This document shows positions 15,960 to 23,832 of a DNA stretch of 64,000 nt, piece by piece (positions within the stretch are counted from its first letter, which is position 1; each line of letters starts with the position of its first letter). The translations under genes and the position numbers were made by a program. Source of the stretch: Nonomuraea sp. SYSU D8015 (GTDB lineage Bacteria; Actinomycetota; Actinomycetes; Streptosporangiales; Streptosporangiaceae); assembly GCF_008065375.1 (NCBI RefSeq), contig NZ_VJYI01000015.1, forward strand, positions 186,001 to 250,000, read 5' to 3'. Below the pieces are notes generated by a model. The model saw nothing but the letters and a program-made list of their open reading frames with translations, was not told where the DNA came from and did no database searches.

Positions 15960-17591
15960 TCACCAGTCGGCGCAGAGCCGCTCGGCCGCGCGGAACGCCA
16001 GCGCCATGATCGTCAGTACGGGGTTGAGCGCGCCGTTGGTGACGTGCACGGAGGCGTCCATGACGTACAGGTTGTCGTGACCGTGCACCCGGCCCCATCG
16101 GTCGACGACCGACGCCCGCTCGTCGTCGCCCATCCGGCACGTTCCCGACTGGTGCTGCCCGGCGTGCAAGGCCAGGTGCGCCGGCTCGGTCCACGTCCGC
16201 CGCGCGCCCGAGGCGTGCAGCCAGGCGCGGGCGCGGCCGGCGAGGTGGGCGGCGGTGCGCAGTGTCTCCGGGTGGGTGGTGCCGGACAGGCGGGCGACCG
16301 GGATGCCCCAGCGGTCGCGCACGTGGCGGTCGAGCCGCGCCCTCGCGTCAGGGCTGGGGATCTCCTGGACGGGACCGCCGACGCGCATGACGCGGCGGTA
16401 GTTCTCCCGCATGTACCGCTTGTTGTCCAGGCCCCAGCGGGGCAGGTCAGGAGGCAGGTTCCGGGCCCAGAAGGCGATCGGCAGCACGGTGAACTCGTCC
16501 GCAAGCATGGCTCCCCCGACGACGCCGTCGTTCTGGTGCGCGAAGTCCAGCGTCGCGAGCGAGACGCCGGGGCCCAGCCCGTCGTGCACGGGCTCGGGCA
16601 TCTCGCCGAGAGCCCACGCGTAGGTGTGACCTTGCAGGTGCCGCCCGACCTGGTCGTGGTTGTTGCCCAGCCCGTACGGCTCGCGCCGGGTCGGCGAGTT
16701 CTGCAGCAGCCGCGCCGTCTCGATCGCGCCGGCCGCGCAGATCACCACCTCGGCCTCGACGACGTGACGCGCCCCCGAGCGGTCCACCCAGCGCACGCCG
16801 GTGACGCGGCCGGCGGGATCGCATTCGACGCGTTCGGCGACGGCCTCCGGCAGCAGCCGGGCGCGGCCGGTGGCGAGCGCGCGGCGCAGGACGGTGTTGT
16901 GCGAGCCGTTCTTGGCGTCCGCCGGGCACGCGAAGCCGACGCAGTGCCCGCACCGCGTGCAGCCGTCCCGTCCGGCGTACGGCACCGAGTTGATCAGCAG
17001 CGGCACCGGCAGCACGTCCCAGCCCAGGGCGGCCGCGCCCTGCCGCAGCGCCCTGGCCTGCAGGCCCTCGGGGAGCGGTGGCATCGGGTACGGCTTGGCA
17101 CGCGGCCAGTGGCGGCTGCTCGCCACATGATCACCGCACACCCCGATCTCCCACTCGGCACGCTCGTAGAAGGGCGCGAGGTCGTCGTAACCGATCGGCC
17201 AGTCGGCGAGGCTGCTCCCCGCGGGCACGCCGTACGTGCTCGCCATCGCGAAGTCGGCCGGCAGGAAACGCCAGGCCTGGGCCCCATAGAGTCGCGTGCC
17301 TCCGCCGACCAGCGTGGGGTTGCCGTGAAAGCCCGGCTCGTGTGCCCGCACCAGACGCTCCCGGCCCGCGACGTCGACGAAGACGCGGGGGTTCCCCTCC
17401 AGGTCCGTCCCGGCCCGGTGCGGATGGCGGGCGATCCGGTGGTTGCGCAAATGATCGCGGCCGATCTCCTCGTAGGTGACATCGCGGCCGCGTTCGAGAA
17501 CGAGCACCTGCTTGCCTGCCTGCGCGAGGACCGCGGCGGCGACCCCGCCCCCGGCGCCCGAGCCGACCACGACCGCGTCCACCCGCATCAA
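15960..17591 (-). CDS. GMC-family oxidoreductase, gluconate dehydrogenase-like flavoprotein
   Basis: 543 residues. The FAD motif is VVVGSGAGGGVAAAVLAQAG and the adenine/ribose side is VLVLERGRD. A cysteine cluster GCTRCGHCVGFACPADAKN near residue 217 is typical of the flavoprotein subunit of membrane gluconate/2-ketogluconate-type dehydrogenases. C-terminal GQHQSGTCRMG and NGALNPVLTIMALA carry the catalytic His and Asn of active GMC enzymes. It should oxidise a polyol, sugar acid or sterol-like alcohol. No signal peptide is visible here; export may depend on the partner subunit. It follows the subunit 3-like gene by 40 bp. Confidence 0.9.
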   Translation of the reverse strand: MMRVDAVVVGSGAGGGVAAAVLAQAGKQVLVLERGRDVTYEEIGRDHLRNHRIARHPHRAGTDLEGNPRVFVDVAGRERLVRAHEPGFHGNPTLVGGGTRLYGAQAWRFLPADFAMASTYGVPAGSSLADWPIGYDDLAPFYERAEWEIGVCGDHVASSRHWPRAKPYPMPPLPEGLQARALRQGAAALGWDVLPVPLLINSVPYAGRDGCTRCGHCVGFACPADAKNGSHNTVLRRALATGRARLLPEAVAERVECDPAGRVTGVRWVDRSGARHVVEAEVVICAAGAIETARLLQNSPTRREPYGLGNNHDQVGRHLQGHTYAWALGEMPEPVHDGLGPGVSLATLDFAHQNDGVVGGAMLADEFTVLPIAFWARNLPPDLPRWGLDNKRYMRENYRRVMRVGGPVQEIPSPDARARLDRHVRDRWGIPVARLSGTTHPETLRTAAHLAGRARAWLHASGARRTWTEPAHLALHAGQHQSGTCRMGDDERASVVDRWGRVHGHDNLYVMDASVHVTNGALNPVLTIMALAFRAAERLCADW

Positions 17592-17631
17592 CCCCGAGCC
17601 TCCGGCTCCGCCTCGACCGCGGCTTCCCGCA

Positions 17632-18051
17632 TCAGTCCCGCACCTCGAATCTGATCATCCGCCACGAGACGGCGTCGCGGTTGCCGCCGTTGCCCGGATC
17701 GCCGTAGAACCCCTCCATGACGTGCCCCACCACCGTGCTCACGAACGTGGCCGCGTCGAACGGCCACGGCGTGTGCGTGTCGCCGGCTTCGACCGCCTTC
17801 AGCAGGGCCTCGCGACGGCCGGGCCGGAGCAGGGCGAAGCCCGCGCCGTACACCTCGCGCGCCTCGGCGTCGATCGCGTCGAGGCCCGCGCCGTAGTAGG
17901 CGAGCAGGCCGGCCAGGTCGCCCCGGAACTGCCCCGCGAGGTAGCGGAGGACGCCGGCCTCGACGCCGCCCGGGTCGTCATCGGCGGGGACGACCGTGTC
18001 GACCACCGCGCGCAGGGTCGCGGACTGCGACGCCGTCAGGTCCGCTGCCAT
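17632..18051 (-). CDS. gluconate 2-dehydrogenase subunit 3-like protein
   Basis: 139 residues matching the small subunit that accompanies GMC flavoproteins: TLRAVVDTVVPADDDPGG near the N-terminus and FVSTVVGHVMEGFYGDPGNG near the C-terminus. In the known dehydrogenases the subunit aids export and stability of the flavoprotein. The twin-arginine signal usual in exported members is absent. The ATG at 18051 is set by GAGGAGTGATC directly upstream. It pairs with the GMC gene. Confidence 0.88.
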   Translation of the reverse strand: MAADLTASQSATLRAVVDTVVPADDDPGGVEAGVLRYLAGQFRGDLAGLLAYYGAGLDAIDAEAREVYGAGFALLRPGRREALLKAVEAGDTHTPWPFDAATFVSTVVGHVMEGFYGDPGNGGNRDAVSWRMIRFEVRD

Positions 18052-18125
18052 GATCACTCCTCGAAACGGCCCGCCGGGCGCTCGCACCTGCTTCCCAAGC
18101 GTACGACCCGTCCTCTTAATGATGT

Positions 18126-19670
18126 TCAGGGTGTCTGTACGGCGGCGGCCGTGAAGCGGGGCAGGCCCGCGCACAGCGCCGGCAGGTCACGCCCCGCGCG
18201 CAGCACCGTGCCGTCCGGGCGGACGACGGCGGCCGTCGCGTTTCCCCGCCGCAGCCAGCGGTGCAGTTCGCCGCCCGGTCCGGCCACGAGCAGGACGCCG
18301 CCGCGCCGCTCCACCTGGGCCCGCTGCGCCGCCGTCACCCCGATCGAGGACACGACGGCGAACCGGCCGGCGGCCACCTCGTCGAAACGCCGCCCCCCGT
18401 CGATGATCGGATTGGGACACAGCCGGCCCGCCAGACTGCGGCGCAGGCGCGGCCGCATCACCAGGGCGGACCGGCGCAGGGCCGGGGTCTGGCTGCTCAG
18501 GATCCGCCGCTTGAGCCCGGGCAGCCGGGGCAGGAGCGGCGCCAGGACGGCGCGGAGGAGATCGCCCAGCTCGCCGCCTTGTGTCATCGCCGTCCCGACG
18601 AGCTTGGCCATCCGGATCAGGGTGCGCACGTGCGGTTTTCGTTCCGTTTCGTACGTGTCCAGGACGTGGTCCGGCAGGCTCCCGTTGAGGACGCCCGCCA
18701 GTTTCCAGGCCAGGTTGGCCGCGTCCCGCAGCCCGGCGCCCATGCCCTGGCCGATGAACGGCGGGGTGAGGTGGGCGGCATCGCCCAGCAGGAAGATCCG
18801 GCGGTCTCGCCAGCTGTCGGCGACCTGGGCGCGGAAGGTGTACTCGGCCACGCGCAGGAGGCGCAGCTCCTCGACCGGGACGTCCCCGGTCCAGGGTGCG
18901 AGCAGGGGATGCAGGCGGTCCATCGCCTGGTACACGGCGGCGCTCTCGCCGTGCCGCAGGCGGAACTCCCAGCGGTGGCGGGGGTGCCCGACGCGCATGT
19001 AGGTGGCGGCGCGGCGCGGGTCGCAGACCTGGTGCACGCCCTCCCACACGGCCAGATCGGCGTCGGTGGCCACGTCGACGACGAGCCAGCGTTGCGCGAA
19101 GCGCAGGTCCCGCATCGTGACAGCCATGGAGGCGCGGGTCAGGCTGTTGGCGCCGTCGCAGCCGAGCACGTAGACCGCGTGGACCGAGTGGCGCTCGCCG
19201 GTGGACCGGTCGGTGAAGTCGACCCGCACCGGGCCGGGCCCGACCTGGCGGAGTGCGGTGACCTCGGCGTCGCCGCGCAGTGCGATGACGGGGTGGCGGC
19301 TCAGGTTCGCGCGGAGGAGCGCCTCCAGGTCCGGCTGGTCGAACATGTTGGCTTCGGGGTGGCCGTTCCTGCCGATGGCGGTGCCGCGGCGGAACTCGGC
19401 CAGGACCCGCAGGTTCCGGTCGAGCAGGCGCAGGCCGCAGGCGGGCCGGGAGATCGCGGCGAACTCCTCGCCGAGTCCGAGGCGGGCCAGGATGCGGTGG
19501 ATCTCGTCGTCGAGGTGGACGGCCCGGGGCTGTGGATAGATCGACTCCCACCGCTCCAGCACCAGGCATGTGACGCCGTACTGCGCGAGCAGCGTCGCGG
19601 CGGTCAGCCCGGTCGGACCTGCGCCGACGATCACCACCGGAACGACGTGCGATTGACCGTGATCGCTCAT
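18126..19670 (-). CDS. FAD-dependent aromatic monooxygenase (PheA/MhpA type)
   Basis: 514 residues of class A flavin hydroxylase. VVIVGAGPTGLTAATLLAQYG is the FAD motif, VLGCDGANSLTR is the DG motif, and RIFLLGDAAHLTPPFIGQGM is the GD motif. A thioredoxin-like C-terminal domain ends the protein. It should hydroxylate a phenolic ring with NAD(P)H and O2, preparing it for the extradiol dioxygenase at the head of the operon. ATG 19670 overlaps the PPOX stop (ATGA). The closest style is the 3-(3-hydroxyphenyl)propionate hydroxylases, but the substrate is not proven. Confidence 0.92.
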   Translation of the reverse strand: MSDHGQSHVVPVVIVGAGPTGLTAATLLAQYGVTCLVLERWESIYPQPRAVHLDDEIHRILARLGLGEEFAAISRPACGLRLLDRNLRVLAEFRRGTAIGRNGHPEANMFDQPDLEALLRANLSRHPVIALRGDAEVTALRQVGPGPVRVDFTDRSTGERHSVHAVYVLGCDGANSLTRASMAVTMRDLRFAQRWLVVDVATDADLAVWEGVHQVCDPRRAATYMRVGHPRHRWEFRLRHGESAAVYQAMDRLHPLLAPWTGDVPVEELRLLRVAEYTFRAQVADSWRDRRIFLLGDAAHLTPPFIGQGMGAGLRDAANLAWKLAGVLNGSLPDHVLDTYETERKPHVRTLIRMAKLVGTAMTQGGELGDLLRAVLAPLLPRLPGLKRRILSSQTPALRRSALVMRPRLRRSLAGRLCPNPIIDGGRRFDEVAAGRFAVVSSIGVTAAQRAQVERRGGVLLVAGPGGELHRWLRRGNATAAVVRPDGTVLRAGRDLPALCAGLPRFTAAAVQTP

Positions 19671-20080
19671 GCCGTGCTCTCGAGATAGCTGCCGCCGTAG
19701 ACACGCTCGACGGTGATCTCGACGATGACGCGGTTCATCGCGGCCAGGTCGGCATCGCTCAGCGGCCCGGCGTTCTGGCCGCCGATGCGTGACCAGACCC
19801 GTGCGGTGTCCGGCCCGATGCCGGCGGTCCGGATCCGGGCCACGCCTTCCAGCGTCACCGACGGGTACGGCGGCGCCGCGCCGACCACGCACAGGGATGC
19901 GCGCCCGGTGCGCCGCACGTCCTTGGCCTTGGCGCGAGCGGGTTCGGTGGAGACGAGCAGGCGGTCGCCGTCCAGGGCGAAGTGGACGACCGACTGCCGC
20001 ACGCCGCCGTCGGGCCTGGTGGTGGCCGGCACGCCCGCCGGATGCCGGGCGAGGAGGTCGCGGACAACGGGTTCGATCAC
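19667..20080 (-). CDS. PPOX-class split-barrel protein (TIGR03618-like)
   Basis: 137 residues with the split-barrel flavin/F420 fold: PATTRPDGGVRQSVVHFALDG, then LLVSTEPARAKAKDVRRTGR and LCVVGAAPPYPSVTLEGVA. This is the order of F420-dependent PPOX-class enzymes. It may reduce a pathway intermediate or supply F420H2-linked reduction. It sits between the 57-residue protein gene (4 bp upstream) and the monooxygenase (overlap), so it is a true operon member. Confidence 0.85.
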   Translation of the reverse strand: MIEPVVRDLLARHPAGVPATTRPDGGVRQSVVHFALDGDRLLVSTEPARAKAKDVRRTGRASLCVVGAAPPYPSVTLEGVARIRTAGIGPDTARVWSRIGGQNAGPLSDADLAAMNRVIVEITVERVYGGSYLESTA

Positions 20081-20084
20081 GGGG

Positions 20085-20258
20085 TCACCGTCCGGCGGCG
20101 GATGAGGAGTAGCGGTCGAGCGCTGCGGCCGGCTCCGGGTTCTGGCCGATCAGGGCGGCCGGGCGGCCGTCCTCCAGGACGACTTCGGCCGGGGCGCCGG
20201 GGTTGAGCTCGCGGCGGGCCAGGACCAGGGAGCGCTCGCCCTCCGTGTGGTGCGTCAT
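20085..20258 (-). CDS. 57-residue conserved-looking small protein, unknown function
   Basis: ATG 20258 overlaps the stop of the FAH gene (ATGA), and its own stop lies four bases before the PPOX start. The position and overlap make it very likely translated. The product begins MTHHTEGERSLVLARREL and contains PAEVVLEDGRPAALIGQNPE. It has no cysteine, no membrane segment and no motif that I recognise. It resembles a single beta-rich module, perhaps a small subunit or chaperone of a neighbour. No function is assigned. Confidence 0.75.
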   Translation of the reverse strand: MTHHTEGERSLVLARRELNPGAPAEVVLEDGRPAALIGQNPEPAAALDRYSSSAAGR

Positions 20259-21193
20259 CGTGCGTGCCTCACGACCGTGCGCTGGGTTCCCAGGTCGATC
20301 GCGCCGTCGTCGGTGGCCACGCCGGCCTCGATGACATCGCCGTCCTGCAGGTATCGGGGGTTCTTGGCCTGGCGGTCGAAGAAGAGCTTCCACTTGATGG
20401 CCGGTGGCAGGAGCGAGGCGAGGATCTCGATCGGCTTCGGGGGCGCGCTCAGGGCCGTGCCGACGGGGGTCCCGGTCAGCAGCAGATCGCCCGCGTCCAG
20501 GCGCTGGAAGCGGGTCAGCGCCTGCAGCGCCTGAAGGGGCTGGTAGATCATGTCGGCGACCGTCATGTCCTGCCGGAGCTCGCCGTTGACCCACAGGCGT
20601 AGCCGCAGGTCGCTGAACCGCTTGAGCTCGTCGGCGTCCAGCAGCACCAGCGCGGGGCCGACCGGGGTGAAGGTGGGGTAGGACTTGGATTCGTAGAACT
20701 GCGTCTTGGGCAGTTGCAGGTCGCGCGCGGAGATGTCGTTCGTGACGACCAGGCCCGCCACGTAGTGGTGGAGGTCGCCTGCGGTGACCGCCGTGCCGAC
20801 GGGCATCTCGCGGCCGATGACCAGCCCGATCTCCACCTCGTAGTCCAGCAGCCGCACGTGGGCGGGCCGGATGACCTCGTCGTGGGGTCCGCTGATCGAG
20901 CCGGAGGACTTGCGGAAGAAGGTCAGCGGGACGGCGGCGGGGTTCATCCCCGCCTCCTCGACGTGTGAGGCGAAGTTGGTCATCTGGGCGACGAGGCGGC
21001 AGGGCGCCGTCACCGGCGAGTGCAGGGTCAGGCTGCCGGTGGGCACCGTGGCGGTGCTCGCGGCGGCAGCGGCGATCGCCTGCCGGTCGGCCAGCAGCTG
21101 CCCGGTGGTGGTGGCCCGGGTGTCCACCTTGGCGGCGCCCGACGGTGTGGCCACCCACCAGGCGTCGGCGGTCCGCAGGATGGAGGTGCTCAT
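20255..21193 (-). CDS. fumarylacetoacetate hydrolase family protein
   Basis: 312 residues. The metal-binding acidic set is visible in LLDYEVEIGLVIGREM (Glu-x-Glu) and VVTNDISARDLQL (Asp). An N-terminal lid-like domain precedes. Members hydrolyse or decarboxylate beta-diketo acids and 2-hydroxymuconate-type ring-fission products. Being directly after the extradiol dioxygenase, it probably processes that ring-cleavage product. ATG 21193 overlaps the dioxygenase stop (ATGA). Confidence 0.93.
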   Translation of the reverse strand: MSTSILRTADAWWVATPSGAAKVDTRATTTGQLLADRQAIAAAAASTATVPTGSLTLHSPVTAPCRLVAQMTNFASHVEEAGMNPAAVPLTFFRKSSGSISGPHDEVIRPAHVRLLDYEVEIGLVIGREMPVGTAVTAGDLHHYVAGLVVTNDISARDLQLPKTQFYESKSYPTFTPVGPALVLLDADELKRFSDLRLRLWVNGELRQDMTVADMIYQPLQALQALTRFQRLDAGDLLLTGTPVGTALSAPPKPIEILASLLPPAIKWKLFFDRQAKNPRYLQDGDVIEAGVATDDGAIDLGTQRTVVRHAR

Positions 21194-22329
21194 GAGGTGG
21201 CTGCTCTCAGCAGGCCGCGCAGGCGGTCCAGGTCGAATTCGTTGTCCTCGCGCAGCGCGCGCACGATCCCGGCCAGTTCGCGCAGCGACTCCCGGCCGGG
21301 TCTGACACCGAGGAAGTCCTTGCTCGCCGGAGGGCCCCACTGGGCCAGGCCGGAGGCGGTCATCGGCGCCCACCCCGGTTCGAGCGTGCAGTCGAACAGG
21401 TCGCCGTCGCTGAAGTGCTCGACCAGGAAACCGTCCGGGTCACGCCAGTAGTCGAAGATCTGGCTGCCCTGGATGTGCCGGCCGATGCCCCAGGAACGCC
21501 GGTAGCCCTCCTCCAGCAGGTACTGGCCGCCGGCGGCCAGCGCGTCGAGGTCGGCGACCTGGTAGGCGGAGTGGACGTAGCGGTTGACCGGGCCGAGGGT
21601 CATCGCGAGCGTGTGGTGGTCGGTGGGCGTCATGCCGAGGTCGCAGCGGATGAAGCTCATCACCGGCCCGCGTTCGCGCTGCCCGGGGTAGTAGAGGAAG
21701 TCGCTGACGATCAGGCCGAGGTGCTCCAGATACCAGTTCAGCGTCTCGACGTACCGAGTGGTCTGCAGCACCACGTGCCCGAGCCGCTGAACCTTGGCGG
21801 GCTCGCGCGGCGGGCGCTGGGCGGCGTTCGTCCGCGCCGTCGCGTGGCCGAAGTTGAACGTGAGCGGGACCTGCGCGGGCAGCGCGGCGAGCTCATGCGT
21901 GCCGGACACGACCCGCACCCGGTTGCCGCTCGGATCGACCAGGTCGACGGCGAGCCCGCCCAGGCTCTCCGGCAACGGCGCTGCCCTCCGCCCGGTGGCC
22001 TCCGCCAGCCGCAGCACGTCGCTCGGGTCGGCCGCGTGGAACGCCGGGCCGGCGAACGCCGGCCGGGATCCCCTGCGGACGAGCACGCAGGGGGAGCCGG
22101 CGTCCGTGCCCCTGAGCCGCAGCTCGTGCGCGGTACGCAGCGACGTGGTGAATCCGAAGGCGTGGGCGAACCGTTCGGCGCCCTCGAGATCCGGCTTGCG
22201 GAACTCCAGCCAGGCCAGGTCGCGCACCTTGACGATCGGGTTGGCCGCCCTCCCGGGGTGTTCGCCCCCGAGGGCCCCGTGCTCGCTGTGCAGGCCGGTA
22301 TGAGGATCGTGGTGATCGATCACGGCCAC
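21190..22329 (-). CDS. extradiol ring-cleavage dioxygenase (VOC superfamily)
   Basis: 379 residues with two VOC modules. The 2-His-1-Glu iron site of the C-terminal module is visible: LGHVVLQT, NRYVHSAYQV, and DGFLVEHFSDGD. The N-terminal module (VKVRDLAWLEFRKPDLEGAE) lacks these ligands, as is normal for this family. It should open a catechol-type ring by meta cleavage. It heads an operon of five overlapping genes. A TTGACT (22378-22373) and GATATC (22355-22350) spaced by 17 bp form its likely promoter. Confidence 0.92.
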   Translation of the reverse strand: MAVIDHHDPHTGLHSEHGALGGEHPGRAANPIVKVRDLAWLEFRKPDLEGAERFAHAFGFTTSLRTAHELRLRGTDAGSPCVLVRRGSRPAFAGPAFHAADPSDVLRLAEATGRRAAPLPESLGGLAVDLVDPSGNRVRVVSGTHELAALPAQVPLTFNFGHATARTNAAQRPPREPAKVQRLGHVVLQTTRYVETLNWYLEHLGLIVSDFLYYPGQRERGPVMSFIRCDLGMTPTDHHTLAMTLGPVNRYVHSAYQVADLDALAAGGQYLLEEGYRRSWGIGRHIQGSQIFDYWRDPDGFLVEHFSDGDLFDCTLEPGWAPMTASGLAQWGPPASKDFLGVRPGRESLRELAGIVRALREDNEFDLDRLRGLLRAATS

Positions 22330-22349
22330 CTCCTTCCAACGTTTCTGAC

Positions 22350-22403
22350 GATATCCTCAGTTATGAGTATTTAGTCAACCGTCAGAAGTGATGAGTTCAT
22401 CAC
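22350..22403. promoter_or_regulatory. divergent promoter with two palindromes, likely TetR sites
   Basis: Between the ring-cleavage operon and tetR. CTCA-GTTA-TGAG at 22356-22367 lies inside the spacer between the -35 TTGACT and -10 GATATC of the dioxygenase promoter. A second palindrome, GTGATGA-GT-TCATCAC, is perfect in 7-bp arms at 22388-22403, 58 bp before the regulator start. The two differ in sequence, so only one may be the TetR site, or both arms are read loosely. Placement fits repression of both genes. Confidence 0.6.
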
Positions 22404-22461
22404 AATGAAGCGGCGCTAGGGTGGGTGCCGGACGCGGCAGCTGGGGGAGGGGCGAGCAGGG

Positions 22462-23139
22462 ATGGCCCGGAGGGCGGGGGCGGCGCCCAGCCGTCTGGAT
22501 CGGCGCAAGGCGCGCACCCGCGCCGCGCTGGTGCGGGCGGCTCAGGCCTTCATCGCCGACGGCAAGACGAACGTCCCGATCCTGGAGATCACCCAGGCCG
22601 CGGACGTGGGGATGGGGTCGTTCTACAACCACTTCGACAGCAAGGAGGAGCTCTTCCACGCCGCCGTGGAAGCGGCCCTCGATCGCCACGGCGCGCTGCT
22701 CGACGAGCTCACCCTCGACCTGGACGACCCGGCCGAGATCTTCGCGCAGAGCTTCCGGCTCACCGGCCGTCTGCACCGGCGCCGGCCCGAGCTGAGCAAA
22801 GTGCTGTTGAACCACGGGCCGGTCCTGACCCGCTCGGAGCGGGGGCTGGTGCCCCGGGCCCGGCGCGACATCCAGGCCGCCGCCCGGGCCGGACGTTTCA
22901 CGGTGGCCGACACGGAGCTGGCCCTGACGGTCGTGGTCGGCGCCGCGCTGTCCCTGGGCCGGCTGCTGCACGACCAGCCCGGCCGTGACGACGTCCAGGC
23001 CACCGATCAGATCACCGAGGACCTGCTGCGCATGTTCGGCCTCCCCGCCGGCGAGGCCCGCGAAATCTGCCGCCGCCCCCTGCCGGACCTCGAGGCGCTC
23101 GACCGGGACGACACTGACGTGGCGGGCCATCACCCCTGA
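22462..23139 (+). CDS. TetR family transcriptional regulator
   Basis: 225 residues. The N-terminal helix-turn-helix is ILEITQAADVGMGSFYNHFDSKEELF, the TetR hallmark, preceded by RRKARTRAALVRAAQAFIADG. The C-terminal ligand domain is all helical. It is transcribed away from the ring-cleavage operon, so it most likely represses that operon until an aromatic substrate or product binds. ATG 22462 follows GGGGAGGGG. Confidence 0.93.
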   Translation: MARRAGAAPSRLDRRKARTRAALVRAAQAFIADGKTNVPILEITQAADVGMGSFYNHFDSKEELFHAAVEAALDRHGALLDELTLDLDDPAEIFAQSFRLTGRLHRRRPELSKVLLNHGPVLTRSERGLVPRARRDIQAAARAGRFTVADTELALTVVVGAALSLGRLLHDQPGRDDVQATDQITEDLLRMFGLPAGEAREICRRPLPDLEALDRDDTDVAGHHP

Positions 23140-23283
23140 CGGACGCGGCGCGGCAGGCGGGCGATCAGCGCCGGCATGGCGAGCACGGCGGCGAGGACGC
23201 CGCCGGCCGCCGCGATGACGGCGCCCAGGACGCTCGGGGGAGAAGCAGGTACGCCGGCGAGAAGTCAGCGGGTCGGGTGCTGC

Positions 23284-23661
23284 TCACGGGTTTCCCGACC
23301 GGCAGATCCCGCCGGAGCGGAATTCGACGGATGCGCCGGTCGCGTCGGAGATCACCGCGCGGATGTCGTAGCTCGAACCGGGCTGGCAGCCGATCCCCAC
23401 GAACGATCTGTTGTCGTAGGCGGGGACGTGGTTGCCGTTGACGAACCAGCGGATGGTGACCGGCGCCACCGCGCCGCTGTAGGAGACCTCGCAGAGAAAA
23501 CGCCGCGCGAGCCGCTCGCAGCTTCCGCCGTCCAAGGTCAGGGCCATCATGGCCGCCGGCCCGGCCGGCCCGGCCGACGCGGGGGAGGCGAGCACGCCGG
23601 GGACCGTCAGCAGGCCGGCCGCCAATAAAACGGATGCCATGATTCCGCGCCGGGTGGGCAT
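23284..23661 (-). CDS. small secreted cysteine-containing protein
   Basis: 125 residues with a Sec signal peptide: basic MPTRRG, hydrophobic SVLLAAGLLTVPGVLA and cleavage near ASPASA at about residue 30. The mature part of about 95 residues has four cysteines (GGSCERL, RFLCEVS, IGCQPG, GGICRSG), likely two disulfides, and a beta-rich, immunoglobulin-like flavour (VTIRWFVNGNHVPAYDNRS). Similar small proteins are common in Streptosporangiaceae-like genomes, but I know no function. It stands alone and precedes the kinase gene in the opposite reading order. Confidence 0.8.
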   Translation of the reverse strand: MPTRRGIMASVLLAAGLLTVPGVLASPASAGPAGPAAMMALTLDGGSCERLARRFLCEVSYSGAVAPVTIRWFVNGNHVPAYDNRSFVGIGCQPGSSYDIRAVISDATGASVEFRSGGICRSGNP

Positions 23662-23832
23662 TCCTCACTCCTTTTCGCCGAGGAGGGAATACGGCGAGAT
23701 CCGCCTCCAGTATGAGAGGCCAGATGGCCGTTGACCACCATGGTGTGAGGCATTGCCACCGGCGCCCGAACGAGCAGCACAGGGATAATCGACCCGCTTT
23801 ATCGGCGGGAGAGGCAAGAGAAAATGCCCGTC

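Noticed and set aside
23130..23262. C-terminal membrane segment on the minus strand (VLGAVIAAAGGVLAAVLAMP)
   Set aside because: The frame is hydrophobic and ends in a stop, but an in-frame stop lies just upstream and no start or ribosome site is present. It could be a small scrap; support is too thin for a feature.
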